From Diatrype stigma (lineage: Eukaryota; Ascomycota; Sordariomycetes; Xylariales; Diatrypaceae): a stretch of 64,000 bases of DNA. Numbering within the stretch: position 1 is the first letter of the stretch; each line of letters opens with the position of its first letter. Below, piece after piece: positions 19,729 through 31,049 of the stretch. The notes below the pieces were generated by a model. It was not told the DNA's origin. It saw nothing but the letters and a program-made list of their open reading frames with translations, and made no database searches. Position numbers and translations under genes: made by a program. The stretch covers positions 1 through 64,000 of the forward strand of contig JAKJXP020000059.1 in NCBI GenBank assembly GCA_022225965.2, given 5' to 3'.

Positions 19729-22483
19729 ATGGAGACTGATGGAACCCCGCCGGTAACCGGCGGCATTTCCGAACGGGTCTTGAGAGCAGTCCAACCACGA
19801 ACGTCGATTCCCGTCGATTCCCACCTTACCTCCATCCTCGCACACCGTATGCTTTCAAGAATGAAGAGTTCAGGCTCATCATCTCGACACGAAGCCCCGA
19901 CTACAGGGGCCGTTCCGGAAGCAAATTCGACAAGTCGGAGGCCGGCGAAGAGGAGTTCGAACTCCGAAGGCCCGTCGGCCGATGCGGGACAGGAGCAGAA
20001 ACGGCGGCGACGTGCGTTTTCATGCCTATCTTGCCAGGTGAGTAGTACCTATACGCGCGTAGAGCGAATCCACAGCTACTCCTGTTTTTGGCCATCAGAA
20101 GACTGACTTCGATGCAAAGAAGTTGAAATGCCGCTGCGAGTACGAACCTGGAAGTTCTGGGTGCCACCGCTGCCAAACTTTGAGGTCGGTCCTGGGCACA
20201 AAATTCTTCGCAACTTGCTTCAGCCGAGGTCATCGCGTAAGACTAATGGTCGTGTAAACGCCGTAGGGTTGAGTGTTCGCTTGGTGTAGAACATGGCATA
20301 CCTCCATCATCGAAAACGACGCATGCGCAGCTTGGTGTTGGTATTGAGGAGCGGTATGTGTAGATGAAGTATCTTATAGATCAACAGTTGTGCGGTGCTG
20401 ACAACGGGTTATTAGGCTTCGGCGCCAAGAAGATGTCATGAAGGAACTGCAGGCGATGATTTTAGAACTGAAGTCACAGCTGCAGCCAGAGACGCGTCCC
20501 TTCCATACCGAAACAAGTTCCCCGAATTTGAACGCTGGGCATGGGTCTGAGGTAGACGGGTCACCCAGCGGACCGGCATATCTCTCGAGACCAGCAGACA
20601 GCGGAACTAAGTCGGCTCCCATAGTAGTCCTGAGAGAGATAAATGCACACGTCTATAAATACAGACGGCTTCTTCAGCATGTGAATCTCGACTTGGTGCA
20701 ACTTGGGCTGATAGACGAAGATAATGCTCAAGACTTGATGAAACTGTAAGTGGGAAAGATCGCCTTCAAGAAACATCGGTTCCAACTCGTTCAGGGGCTC
20801 CAATCCACCATGGCTGTCCGTCTACATGACCCTGATCATTCGATAGGTTCTCGCATCACCAAGGTCACAATTTGATCATCTACGACGCCGAAGAGCTATC
20901 CCACGCCGAAGGTCAACGGAAGGCCTCCGCTTTCTTGCGTAATGTTTGCTGCTTGCACGGAATAATCTACCGCGAGGACCTCTGTGGCACACCAATGCAT
21001 CGCCAGATATATGAGGAGGTCCGCATCACGCTGGGCCAAGCTCTACTGTCAAGCCCACTTGCGCTAGACGAGATCAACGCGGTGTTTGTGATGAGCAACA
21101 ATGCGAACTCACCGAGCAATGTGAGTCCTATCAACTACACTGTTTGAAGTTTTGGATTCTAACCCCCCACCGCTTTCTAGCAAGGGTGTGAGTACATTGA
21201 CAGCTGGCTCCTCACGGGTTATTGCGCCAAGCAAGCGATGCTTAGCATCAGCTTCTCGAAAATTGTGGATAGAGTCAACCATAACTCGTCGACCTTGGAG
21301 GACCAACGTGCTATCCGTCTATTCTCATTGATATGCCTCCACCACCTCCAGTACGTGTCTCACCTAGCCCTGGTAGACTGAACCACGAGGAGTCACTAAA
21401 CGAAGTTATCAATAGATGGGCGGCGACTACAGGTCGGCCGTCGATAATCCCTGTGGCATATATTGAGCAGTGCAATCTCTTACACAGTTTCCGCCATGCG
21501 ACTATGCAGGACGGAATGCTCGTGGCAGAGACAGTTCTCTATTCAGATCTGCACCAGAAGCTGAGCCGACATTCTTACCTCGGTGATAGTGGCGAAGGTG
21601 ATGAATTCGTGTCTTGGCGGCAGAAGTGGGAATACCTATGGGGTAAGTTGCCATTTCTGTATTGTTACGCACATTATATGAGAGACGCGGGCACTGATGC
21701 AATCTTTTTTTTTATTTAGCTCTCCCTACATCATCGATGATGAAGCTTGGGTATCACGCTGCCTGTTTGATATTATCTCTCCGGGGTTTGGAGGAAAGTG
21801 GCGGAGCGCTGCAGCCTCAAACCTTCCTATCCGACGATGCCGATACAGGGAGCGACAACGGCCAAGAGTCGACAGACTTCAGCCACGAACGGGCAGGTGA
21901 GAAGTGCTACAACATGAGAGCACATGCGTGCAAACATGCGAAGCTCGTACTCGAGACTATCTTGAAGATGCCACCGTCCCTTTCGGACTCGGTTCCGACG
22001 TGTCTTTGCCTTTGCATCGGATACTGCGCACTCCTACTAGCGCATTACGATGAATCCCAGTCTAGGATAACGGAGCAGGATAGTCTCGATGTGATCAACC
22101 GCATCGATGAGTGGATAAGGCATGCTCCCGGCAAAGCTTGGTCGTTCAAGTACGGAGACTTAGCGAGGCGTAAAGTAGAAGCTCGCATCAGCAAGGCGAA
22201 GAGAGCAGATAGTCGTGATCTGGCACGACATGGCGGTGCTCATCAAGCAACACGGATTCGCCCTGGACTACAGGAGCACGCGTCTGGACTGGACACGCCC
22301 GCTGGAGATAGCGTGGCCGAAGTCCGCGATGAGCTTGGTGAGTCGGGTGTGTATCATGCGGCTGAATGGATTCCCCAGGAGCAGTCGTTTGACCCTACCA
22401 CAGCAGTACCGGGCTTTGAGCATAGCCCATTCCCAAGCCTGGAATATTACTTCGGCGGTGGATTCTATGATTTCACAAAGTAG
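19729..22483 (+). CDS. Zn-cluster (Zn2Cys6-like) fungal transcription factor
   Basis: Eight exons fit with consistent phases: 19729-20037, 20120-20184, 20267-20353, 20416-20745, 20847-21120, 21181-21350, 21416-21642 and 21720-22483, giving 741 residues. An alternative exon 2 start at 20099 adds seven residues. A basic QKRRRRAF stretch precedes the Cys-rich DNA-binding motif: CLSCQ, then KLKCRCEYEP, GCHRC and QTLRVEC. The spacing is not the standard C-x2-C-x6-C (see findings). A short leucine-rich helix follows (VMKELQAMILELKSQL), a likely coiled-coil dimerisation element. The middle region (AFLRNVCCLHGIIY, IYEEVRITLGQALLSSPL, EYIDSWLLTGYCAKQAML) matches the helical regulatory region of fungal zinc-cluster factors. 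It should act in the nucleus; targets cannot be inferred. Exon 5 was chosen to skip a stop at 20844; its 3' splice site is the least certain. Confidence 0.8.
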
Positions 22484-23855
22484 GCAGTAGGCAGCTCTTG
22501 GAGAAAACACCAAGACCGAACCCTTTTCTTGTTAAATCGTATGTAGTCCCTAGGTAGCAGATGACCGTTAGTAATGCTGTGTCCGAAAAGGCCTATGGTC
22601 AGAATGGAGTCGTCGGATTGGTTGCTTGTTGCTCTAAACCCTCCTCCCATCTGCATATATTGAAATGCCCCTTTGTCTTTTCTCTCACAGGTCTTCGTAC
22701 AACGAACCGAAATCAAGACTGGCATGATCCGTACTCGATGAGCTTGGGCAATGATGAAGTACTACATAGTATGTAATAGCATACGGGCAGACGAGCAGGA
22801 TAGGGGGCCGGGTGCGGCCGCTTTAGTGGGCAGGCTGTTCGATGTTTTACTGACGACTTGCCAGATTGGTCAGTGTGGGGTAGAATTGCCCCTCCACCCC
22901 TCCACCCCTCATTGATTCAACTCAGCGCCAAGAGAGCCAATGCTGGATGGTAAAAGTACCTCCCTAAGTCGGCTGCACCAAGGGTTCAATATCTGAATGG
23001 TATGTATGTATGTATGTATGTACCTATTGTAGCTTACCTATAGACACATACATATGTATTGCCCTTTCTTCTATTGGTGCCTTGAACTATTACGAAGTCG
23101 GCAGCAATCCAACATTGTCCTACTTGAACAAAGCAGCTACCTACATCGCACGGAGCTAGAGCCTGCAGTCTCTTGCTTGCCTTGCTTGTCATATGCCGCA
23201 TACTCTGCTGCTGCTATTGGGTCAATGGACTCAGCTATCCAGTATATACCTCCATGTATAGATTACTCATATTTAAATACCTGGTGTACTTCGTAGTGCC
23301 AGCAATAATCTAGGTACCTACATATGTATGCGGGATGAAGTAGGCTTGCAGGTGGATACGACCTACCTGGCTGCTTGAGTATGCTAACATTGTATATGTA
23401 TGTACATACATGTTACATCTGCTAACAGTGTTTCTTTCTCGAATATCGGTAGGGTGGTCTTGAGTCCTGGGATGCTTGGAACGGTCAGCTACCAAGCAGA
23501 ATTAGCGCAGCCTATCTACCTAAACGACCCCACTATCTACAATACAGGTAGGTACTTTGACGGCCTAACGAAGCTGAAGGTTCCAGCCAGGCAGCCCCGG
23601 GACAGAAAAAAAATAAGAAACAAAAATAAAAATATACAGAAAATCTTGTCATGTGGATTTCCCTCTGCTTATGTCTGTTTTTCCTACAATTATTTTCTCC
23701 CCTTTGTACGGTCTTGCGATCAGCTAAGCTTTTACATTTTCTCCCTAACTAGCCTCTGCCTCCGACGTGCTGACAATCTCAGCGGCCGATTTTCGAATCC
23801 CAATCTTCAATCATCTTGCATTTGGGAAAAGGGAGAAGGGAAAAAAGCGGCCAAA
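22484..23855. other. Intergenic region, no gene seen
   Basis: It contains an ATGT microsatellite (23001-23021), several TAGGTACCTAC palindromes, a CCCCTCCACCCCTCCACCCCT stretch near 22890, and an A-rich then pyrimidine-rich run (about 23605-23800) that probably forms the leader of the phosphoribosyltransferase gene. Confidence 0.6.
23001..23021. repeat. (ATGT)n microsatellite
   Basis: Five tandem TATG units followed by TACC. It is one of many GTAT/GTAG tetranucleotide tracts between genes here. Confidence 0.8.
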
Positions 23856-24962
23856 ATGGTGGAGAAGCTTTACGTCACATACAACGATGTAAGTTCCCTC
23901 TGCACCCCTCCTCGAATCCCAAATCCTCGCTGCCCCGCGGTCACCCCTTAGTCGTCGTGTCCATCCTACCTACTCCTATCTCCCACGCGCATCCTCACGC
24001 GCGTTTCTGTAAATGAAGCAAGGCATCCTCGAAACAATGGGGAACGCCTCTGTTTATCCATCTCTTCTTCCTGGTCTCCTTGTTATGGACAGAGAAAGGA
24101 GGGATGAGTGGATAGGGGAAATGGAGGGGCGATAGAAATTCTCGTTCCAGTAGTTTCGCGACGAGGTAGTTATTGGTATTGACGACCCGCCCTACCAGGT
24201 CCACAAGCTGTGCCAGGAGGCGGCGCCGAATCTGCTCTCGTCCTTCCAGCCGCAGCTCATCATCGCCATCGGCGGCGGGGGCTACGTGCCGGCGCGCATC
24301 CTGCGGTCGTTCCTGAAGCAGCCGGGATGCCCGAACATCCCGATCCAGGCCATCGGCCTGTCGCTGTACGAGGAGCTGCCCATGGCCGACACCGACAAGG
24401 CCAGCAACGGGGTCGGCGCCGTCGATAAGATCGGCACCAAGGTCACGCGGACGCAGTGGCTCGACTTCAGCAGCCTCGGCGAGATGAAGAACCTGGTGGG
24501 CAAGCGCATCCTCATCGTCGACGAGGTCGACGACACGCGGACGACGCTCGAGTACGCCGTCAAGGAGCTCGAGAAGGACGTTGAGGCCGTGCGCCAGCAG
24601 CTCGGCGGCGAGGGTGAGAAGACACAGTTCAGCATCTTCGTCTTACATGTAAGTAGTCCCTCCGTGCCGGTCCGCTTGTTCCCAAATGAAAACCTCTGCC
24701 CCGCCGTCTCCCCCTCCCTCTCCCTCGGCTTCAGTTCTTCGGGCAGAATGATAGATGGCAGGCGGCTAATGAAAGTGGCGTGCAGAACAAAGACAAGAAG
24801 AAGAAGGGCACGCTGTCGGCCGAGATGATGGCGGAGTCGAGATATGTGGCAGCTAGGACGGTGGGAGACGTATGGATTTGCTATCCGTGGGAGGCTAAAG
24901 ATATCGACGAGCACGACGAAGAGGCCAGGAAGCAGAAGGCCAGCAAGAACGGCAGCTCATGA
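23856..24962 (+). CDS. XPT1: Xanthine phosphoribosyltransferase (XPT1 family)
   Basis: Three exons (23856-23888, 24199-24648, 24786-24962) give 219 residues. The enzyme transfers the ribosyl-5-phosphate of PRPP to xanthine (purine salvage, cytosol). The similarity to yeast Xpt1 is obvious: MVEKLYVTYNDVHKLCQ start, IIAIGGGGYVPARILRSFLK, IPIQAIGLSLYEEL, TRTQWLDF, and the PRPP-binding loop ILIVDEVDDTRTT at 115-127 with the paired acidic residues. The segments FSIFVLHNKDKKKKG and VWICYPWEAKDIDEH also match. The first coding exon is only 11 codons and is followed by a 310-nt intron, long for this window; the junction was set by the conserved YND-VHKLCQ. The end is a Lys/Ser-rich tail. It is convergent with the oxidoreductase-like gene. 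Xanthine rather than guanine preference is inferred from the family only. Confidence 0.95.
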
Positions 24963-25352
24963 TGGTCGTATAAAATACTTCAGGGGCTGACCTCACGGGA
25001 CATCTTTACGAAATGACGCATAATACGGTTGTTATCAATAGACAAGGCAGCGCTGATAGACAATATGGTCTGGTTATATGAGTCGGACCTCCCCAGGTTT
25101 CTGCACAGAACCCAGCTTAATCAATCACGACTTCTTTACACACATATACACGGAAGTATAATTCCTGCGTCAACGTGTTCGTTTCCAGTCGTCTATTCCA
25201 TCGTAATTAAGATCAGAGTACGTAGGTGCCATAACTGAAAACAGAGCTCGTCTACCTTAGGTGATACCCCTATACCAATACTCCCAGACCCTGGAACAAG
25301 AAACAGGATCCGCGCCGATCTGATCATACGAATCCAACAGTGGGACCGGCCA
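24963..25352. other. Convergent 3' intergenic spacer
   Basis: 390 bp between two converging genes; it should hold both 3' untranslated regions. Nothing else is recognised. Confidence 0.6.
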
Positions 25353-26435
25353 CTACGCTCCAAAAGTGCCCTCCCGCATGTGCTTTTCCTTGAGCCGCTT
25401 CTCCTGCTTCATGAACTCCCGAATGCCGACGGGGACGTTCTTGTAGAGCTCCTCGTCCCAGAGGTCCTTGGCGATCTTGGGGCTCTCGGCCTTCTTCAGG
25501 TCCGCCTGCCAGTTGGTCTCGCTACCGCCGCCGTCATCGTCCATGCTCACGGCATTACTAGGCCCCACGCCCGGGCTCGGGCCCGGGCTCGGCGCGCTCG
25601 GCGTTCTACCCTTTGGCGGCTCCTGTGCCTGCTGCTGGGCGGCGAGGGCGCGCTCGGCCTGCGCCGACGCGGCCACCCACTCCTCCATGTCGTCGCGGAA
25701 CCGGTCCCAGACGCAGTTGACGCAGCCGCTCATGCAGCAGTTGTCGGGCTCCTCGGGGCGCGGCGGCACCAGCACGCCCGCTATCATGGTGCTGCGGTCG
25801 CGCAGGGCCGCCAGCCGCTCCGCCCGCTGGATGGGCCCCGCGAGCCGCGAGCCGAAGATGATGCGCGCCTTCTCCTGCGCCGTGGCGGGCGGGGCGTAGG
25901 GTTCGGGAGACTCCGGGGGAGACGGGGCGGAGGACGAGGTCGCGGGTGTAGGCGTGGAGGTGGAGGTGGGAGTGGTCGCGCTGTCTCCGGCTGCTGTTGC
26001 TGATGCTGATGAGGCTGGAGGGGTATTCTTTGGTTTTGGTTTTGGTGGTTGCTGTGGTTGCGGTTGTGGTTGCTGTTGCTTCTTCTTAGATGGTGGTGGC
26101 CCCCCGGCCGGTGTCTTCTTGATGTTCACGGTCGTGCGCGGCGAATTGGGCGACGAGGTCGGGGGGTCTTCGGGCTTGACGTCGGGGATGGGCTGCGGCG
26201 TTATGATGATCGCGTCGTAGTAGGGGCCGAGGGGGACGGCTTGGTCGCTGCTGGCCTCCCCGGGTGTACCAGTGGGCAGTTTACCACCGCCCGCAGAAGC
26301 GGCTTTGCGGCTGCTGCCGACGGAACTGAAGGGAGCGCGCGATCGTACTTGTTGGAACCTGTTGGCGCCGCAGGCTTCCGGGGCGACTGCTCTGGCGACC
26401 CGCAGAAGCGGCCTCACGCTTGTCGTTGGAGGCAT
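25353..26435 (-). CDS. Mitochondrial oxidoreductase-like domain protein (OXLD1-like)
   Basis: An uninterrupted 360-residue frame starts at ATG 26435. The N terminus is rich in Arg, Ala and Ser without acidic residues for about 40 positions (VRPLLRVARAVAPEACG and so on), which fits a mitochondrial presequence. A long low-complexity Pro/Gln/Ser/Thr linker follows (about 100-185). The conserved core is the oxidoreductase-like domain (Pfam Oxidored-like): PDNCCMSGCVNCVWDRF, with four cysteines in a CC-x2-GC-x2-C arrangement, followed by a helix DDMEEW. The C-terminal region ends with a charged helix (FMKQEKRLKEKHMREG). The Cys motif probably binds metal or is redox active; the biochemical role of the family is not established. 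It shares a divergent promoter with the coiled-coil gene at 27262. Confidence 0.85.
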   Translation of the reverse strand: MPPTTSVRPLLRVARAVAPEACGANRFQQVRSRAPFSSVGSSRKAASAGGGKLPTGTPGEASSDQAVPLGPYYDAIIITPQPIPDVKPEDPPTSSPNSPRTTVNIKKTPAGGPPPSKKKQQQPQPQPQQPPKPKPKNTPPASSASATAAGDSATTPTSTSTPTPATSSSAPSPPESPEPYAPPATAQEKARIIFGSRLAGPIQRAERLAALRDRSTMIAGVLVPPRPEEPDNCCMSGCVNCVWDRFRDDMEEWVAASAQAERALAAQQQAQEPPKGRTPSAPSPGPSPGVGPSNAVSMDDDGGGSETNWQADLKKAESPKIAKDLWDEELYKNVPVGIREFMKQEKRLKEKHMREGTFGA

Positions 26436-27261
26436 GGTTGTTCGCCGGTCTGGTTGGGATGCGGCTTTATATGTCCACTATCGGGTCCTTGTACAGAGAG
26501 AAGAGTGAAATAAGCGAGGGCGATGCATTGATTGGCGTTACTACCGTCGGGTAACTAACTATAGGTGAATAGGTGAGGGTGAGTGCGTATAGGCGTTATC
26601 GACTATAGCACAAAGTTTGATGTCATAAACTCAAATGCTGGAATAACTCAATGTTGCTAGAGGATTTGGTTGAAGCCATGAATTGCCTTAGTAGATGAGG
26701 TACATACATGTATGTGGTGGTGTGGCACACGAGTTGAGGTACCTACATGATGTAGTCGCACCCAAAGATCTACATACATGTAACGTCATCGGCAAAGCTG
26801 ACATGTACCTATTGTACAAGTGCTACTAGCGCATGTGATTAAAGAAGCCATTGTATGCAATTATCGATTAGTGCAGAACCTAACAATTCGAGGTCATACC
26901 CACAAACCTGCCGGTCCCCGGGCCTTGACGCGTCCGGCCGCCGTTGATTTAATCGGGAAGACGCGTCAGGAAACCACAGACTTGCATGTGCTGATGTACC
27001 GGATAAGCCTCCAGGTTCCAGGTTTTTTATAGTATCGTTTTAGTGTTAGGGGCAATCGGCTTTCCGATTTTGAATACTTACCTAAAGTCGCATCTTGCAC
27101 GCAGCTGGATCCCACATAGCCCACGTTGCGCCATAACTAACCCTTGTCGCGTGTTATGACGACCTGTTATGACAACCTGTTAGAATATTCGAATATGATA
27201 ATAGAAGAGGAGGCTCAACAGACCCAGTCGCTTAGGAATTAGCAGCAGCAGCAGCAGCATA
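26436..27261. other. Divergent promoter region
   Basis: 826 bp between divergently transcribed genes. A TATAAAG on the minus strand (26471-26465) lies only 30 bp before the oxidoreductase-like ATG. ACATACATG and TACCTACATG words cluster around 26700-26790. An AGCAGC triplet run lies just before the ATG at 27262. No gene is seen. Confidence 0.55.
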
Positions 27262-29374
27262 ATGGAAACATCGGCGCCTAAGCGCCGGAAGACATCGCCG
27301 ACCGAGGGCATCCCCATCCGTGGTGGCTCTACCAGCCAGCCTGCGAGCTCGACGCAACAACATGGCGCCGCTTCCCGACTGCGGAGGACTGTCGAGAAAC
27401 CGTCGCCGAGGCCCTTGCCACCCCCACCAGCGGAAGACGAAGAGCCCATGGATCCTTTCCGCGGTCGAGTGCTGCGTCGGTCTCCCCCCCGGGGCGGCGT
27501 GCTCCCACGTGCTCCCCCGCCCGAGGAACCAGAGTTGCCCCCGACGCCGACGGAGAAGGGCCTCTCCGACCCGTCCTCCATCAATACCTCACCCCTGGGG
27601 ATCCACAACACGCCCTCCAAGCGAGCGCGGAGGAGCAAGGCCCTCGCCGAGAAGCTCAAGAGCTCGCCCCTGAAGCAGCCGCCGCTGCGCCCCCCGCCAG
27701 ACCATGCCGCCGAAGCCGAAGGGCCGAAGAAGGCGCCTAGCCAACCCGTGTTTTCTCGGCCTCGCCGCCAGGAAGAAAGGGCAGAAGCCCCGGTCCCGGT
27801 CCCGCCCCTTAGCAGGACGCATGAAGCGTTGCATAATGATGATGACGATGACGAGGAAGCCATGATTGCAGAGCAGCTATCGCATCCGCACCCAGCGCGC
27901 AAGGTGCCGGATCCCGACCCGTTCGCGGAGAAGAAAGCGTTACGCGATTCGCTAGTTGCCGAGGTCGCGCAGCTGGAGAACGACATCGAGTTCGCAAGCC
28001 GGGAGAACGCGCGGTTGCACCGGTTCCACCAGGCAGGAAAAGGACGGCGGGACGACTGGACGACCGAGGACAAGGGCAAGATACTCGACCTATTGCGGCG
28101 ACATATCCTACCGCAGGCGCCGCCGTCTGAGCTGTCCAAGAAGGAGGAAGCGGGGTCCGGGGAGCTCCTGCTGGCAGCGCTGAACCCAATCTCGTTCCTC
28201 CCCTTCAACAAGGCCGACCAGCCGATACCACCATCGTTGCTCGAGATAATGCGGGCGGCGACGACGAGGGAAGAAAGCGGGGAGAGTAGCGACCACCAAG
28301 CGACGCCAGTGGCCTCGCATTATCCCATCCCCATGACCGCCGAAGAAGAACTGCCCTACCTCCAAGTGTTCACGCCCCTGACCTTCACGTCGACGGTCTC
28401 CATGCTCCCGCCGCGAGGGGGCGAAGACCCCGATGCGACGACGATGAGCATGGGCGCGGGCGCGAGCACCAAGCCGCCGATGCAGAAGCACGTCATCTCC
28501 GTGGCCTCGAGCCCGCCCGGCCTGTTCGCGGCGCGGCTGGAGATGACGGTCAACACGAAGACGCTGGCGATCGTGGAGCTCAGCGTGCCGCAGCTCGACC
28601 CGTCGGCCGCGGGCGAACTGCGGCCGTTCATCGAGCGGATCGCCCACGGCTCATCAGGAGTGGATAAGGGGGCAGGGAGTAGTGGAAGCAACAGCGCCCT
28701 GACTCGGAACGTCAGCGTCGTCACCTGGGCCATGGGCGAGTGGACACGCCTGGCGACCCGGCGGGCGCGCTTCTGGTGCGCCGTCGAGCGGGAGCTAGCG
28801 AGCCCGGAGGGGATCGCCAGGTGTACAAGGTTGATGCGGAAGGGTGGCAGCAGCAACAGCAACAACAAGAGGAGGAGGGTAGGCAACGGCGACGGCGAAG
28901 CCGATGAGGAAGACGAAAGCGATGATGAGCTCGAAGATGGTCAGGACGGGAAGAAGGGGGGGAGCCGGTTCAGCAGGGCCGATTTGATGCGCTATATGGG
29001 AAGAAGCAGCTTCGACCTGGATCTGCCCGGCGCGGGCGAAGGGGGAGAAGAAAAGCCACCATCTGTGCGGATTCAGTGGCGGATCGAGCTGGACTGGACG
29101 GGGGAAGCTCGCAGCAAGATGGGCCTGTTCGTGGCAGCCCCTGCGAAGTGTAAGTCTTTTTGCGCCATCTCATTCACTTTCCAAGCCCCCTTCGATGCGT
29201 TTACTCGATCTAACCTCTGTTTTTTTTCCCGCAGGGCATAGCAATGGCAAAGGAAGGAAGAGTCTAGCGGGCATACCGATCATGTTCGACCAGCTCATGG
29301 GGAAGAACGTGGATCCAATGGTTGCGGTGAAAACCATAGTGGCGCTCTTGGCCGGCGATGGGGGAAGAAACTGA
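27262..29374 (+). CDS. Coiled-coil nuclear-type protein, possible kinetochore (RWD-type) component
   Basis: Two exons (27262-29149 and 29235-29374; 85-nt intron with a T-rich 3' end) give 675 residues. The first 220 residues are disordered, Pro-rich and basic, with a likely nuclear localisation signal at the start (PKRRKTSP) and a short conserved island PELPPTPTEKG ... GIHNTPSKRARR. A heptad-like helix follows (LRDSLVAEVAQLENDIEFA, about 227-250). The C-terminal half has alternating strands and helices (LPYLQVFTPLTFTSTV, GLFAARLEMTVNTKTLAIVEL, TWAMGEWTRLATRRARFWC) and ends with GIPIMFDQLMG...AVKTIVALL after the intron. A coiled coil before an RWD-like domain is the design of the CENP-O/CENP-P (Mcm21/Ctf19) kinetochore subunits, so that is my tentative suggestion. 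An acidic/Ser-rich insert lies within the C-terminal half. Confidence 0.6.
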
Positions 29375-29822
29375 GTCGCATATCAAGCCATGACAGTGAC
29401 AAGCAGTGGAAGAGATGCTTTGCGTTTTGTATCCTACGTGGGTGCGTTACGATTGTGCGAGTAAGCGGCATATGCCACTTTCTGAGTATAGAACCGGGAT
29501 CAAACAGGTCGGCCGAAGGGCGACTGCAATGACACAAGGATAGCTACTTGTTGACCCAACGCAGTTCGCATGGATATATATTATATGTAGGCATGTCCCA
29601 AAGCAACCGCTAGCTAGCTCGAAGTCAAGCCGGATGGATATACCTAATCGATACACATGGGAGAGATTCCGCGTCTTATCCGTACATGGGCTTAACTTCT
29701 CCGTCTCTCATGTCACGCAATCATTACCCCCCCTATATTCCTCCCTACTCTCCTAATTGCATAGCTATGAAATCGTGATTATGAGCCCCGAAGAAGGCCC
29801 CTCGAAAACGCGGTTCTATCTA
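29375..29822. other. Convergent 3' intergenic spacer
   Basis: 448 bp between the coiled-coil gene and DPM3, which converge. It presumably holds both 3' untranslated regions; no other feature was found. Confidence 0.6.
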
Positions 29823-30326
29823 TTAGTCCACATCAACGCCGAGCTTTCGCAGATCAACCTTTGCCAATTCGATCTCCCCCATCAGCTCCTTGTGCGCCTC
29901 GGGCACATCATTGAAGGTCATGACGTTCCAGCCAAGTCGGAAGAGGAGGTAGGCACCGAAAGAGACGAGGGCCCAGAGAGGGAGCTAGATCCAGGTTCAA
30001 TCTCTAAGTCAGCCTGACTGCCATATATATACATATAGAAACCATCTAGGTGCCATGTAGGCAAATGGGAGGATGGGGAGAATACGTACAACCGGGACGA
30101 TCTCGCTCTGGACGAGGGGCGGAAGGGGCACGAGCTGCAGGTACAGCGCCAGGTAGAGCTGCATCCGGAGGCATAAGGTCAGCTAACAATTCCTCTCCAC
30201 CTTGTATGAATCTGACCACCCGGTATCGAAACCGAGATCGGGGTACATGGTATAGAACTAGGTGAAGGCTTTGCGTACAGAAGTGACGAGCAAGGCGATC
30301 GAGATGGTCTGCTGGGCGCGCGTCAT
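29823..30326 (-). CDS. DPM3: Dolichol-phosphate mannosyltransferase subunit 3 (DPM3)
   Basis: Three small exons (30326-30279, 30158-30090, 29984-29823) splice in phase 0 to 92 residues, the usual size of DPM3. DPM3 is the ER-membrane subunit that tethers the catalytic Dpm1 subunit, which makes dolichol-phosphate-mannose for N-glycosylation, O-mannosylation and GPI anchors. The first hydrophobic segment (ISIALLVTSLYLALYLQLV, residues 8-26) and second (LPLWALVSFGAYLLFRLGW, residues 40-58) are membrane spans. They are followed by the conserved cytosolic tail FNDVPEAHKELMGEIELAK and LRKLGVD, the Dpm1-contact region. The introns are 120 and 105 nt. Because no exon exceeds 54 codons, a gene finder based on ORF length would miss this gene. 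Its product would be needed for the GPI and O-mannosylated proteins encoded elsewhere in the window. Confidence 0.93.
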
Positions 30327-31049
30327 CTTGGCTGGTTATCGTATCGTTGGCAAATAACTAAGTGCTGTCTGGTTCGGTGTTTCACGTTGAGAATCGCGAG
30401 ACGAGCGCGTGGTCTGTAGTTCAAAGGAGTGACGGAAAGGAGAGTCGAGTCGAGTTGTCGGGTTGTCGCTGCTGTTGCTGCTGCTTCCTTTGCTTTGGGT
30501 TTGCTTTGACAGATCTGGCGTGTTCGGAAAATAAAATGAGGGTCGGAGGGTGTCAATGTCAAAGGTGGGAACGCGTTAAGAGCTGGAACGAGCTTAGGCT
30601 TGGCTCTCGCTTTGATGCATGAATTGGTAACTAGGCAAGTATGTATGCAAGTATCCGTATTATGGTTTAATACACCTGTGAACTGAAAAGGGGTAATCTT
30701 GCTACAACTTCAGTCAGTTGAAAGGTCTGGAAACAACCAGGAACTCGTTGAAAGCGTTCGGGGACTTGCGTTTGTGCTATTAATTAAAGCTATCCTCATC
30801 CATTGATGTTTCTACCCAAAGCAAGATCGTGGTAGCCTTGGCCCTTCCTCTGTGTACATGCAGACATGTCAACTAAAAAGCGAAAATCCCCCTTTCCCCT
30901 CCCCCGCCCACCCCAAAACAACCCGTCCACCAGATTCCCAAAAGTAAGCAAGTTTTAGATCCTCGTCTATGGTTGACTCGAGAGTTCTGTTAGAAATGTT
31001 GCAGTATGCCTCTGCTATGTCCCCTGATGTGGTATCGGAACTGTACCTT
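30327..31049. other. Intergenic region, no gene seen
   Basis: This is the upstream region of DPM3 and the downstream region of the DUF7587-type gene. A CTGTTGCTGCTGC stretch (about 30470-30483) lies in the DPM3 upstream region. No further coding signal was found. Confidence 0.55.

Noticed and set aside
27074..27083. ATACTTACCT, identical to the 5' end of U1 snRNA
   Set aside because: The following sequence does not form the U1 stem-loops and lacks an Sm site; ten bases occur by chance.
27180..28211. 343-codon minus-strand ORF opposite the coiled-coil protein gene
   Set aside because: Shadow frame; Ser/Arg/Gly-rich without motifs, while the plus strand has a spliced frame with conserved segments.
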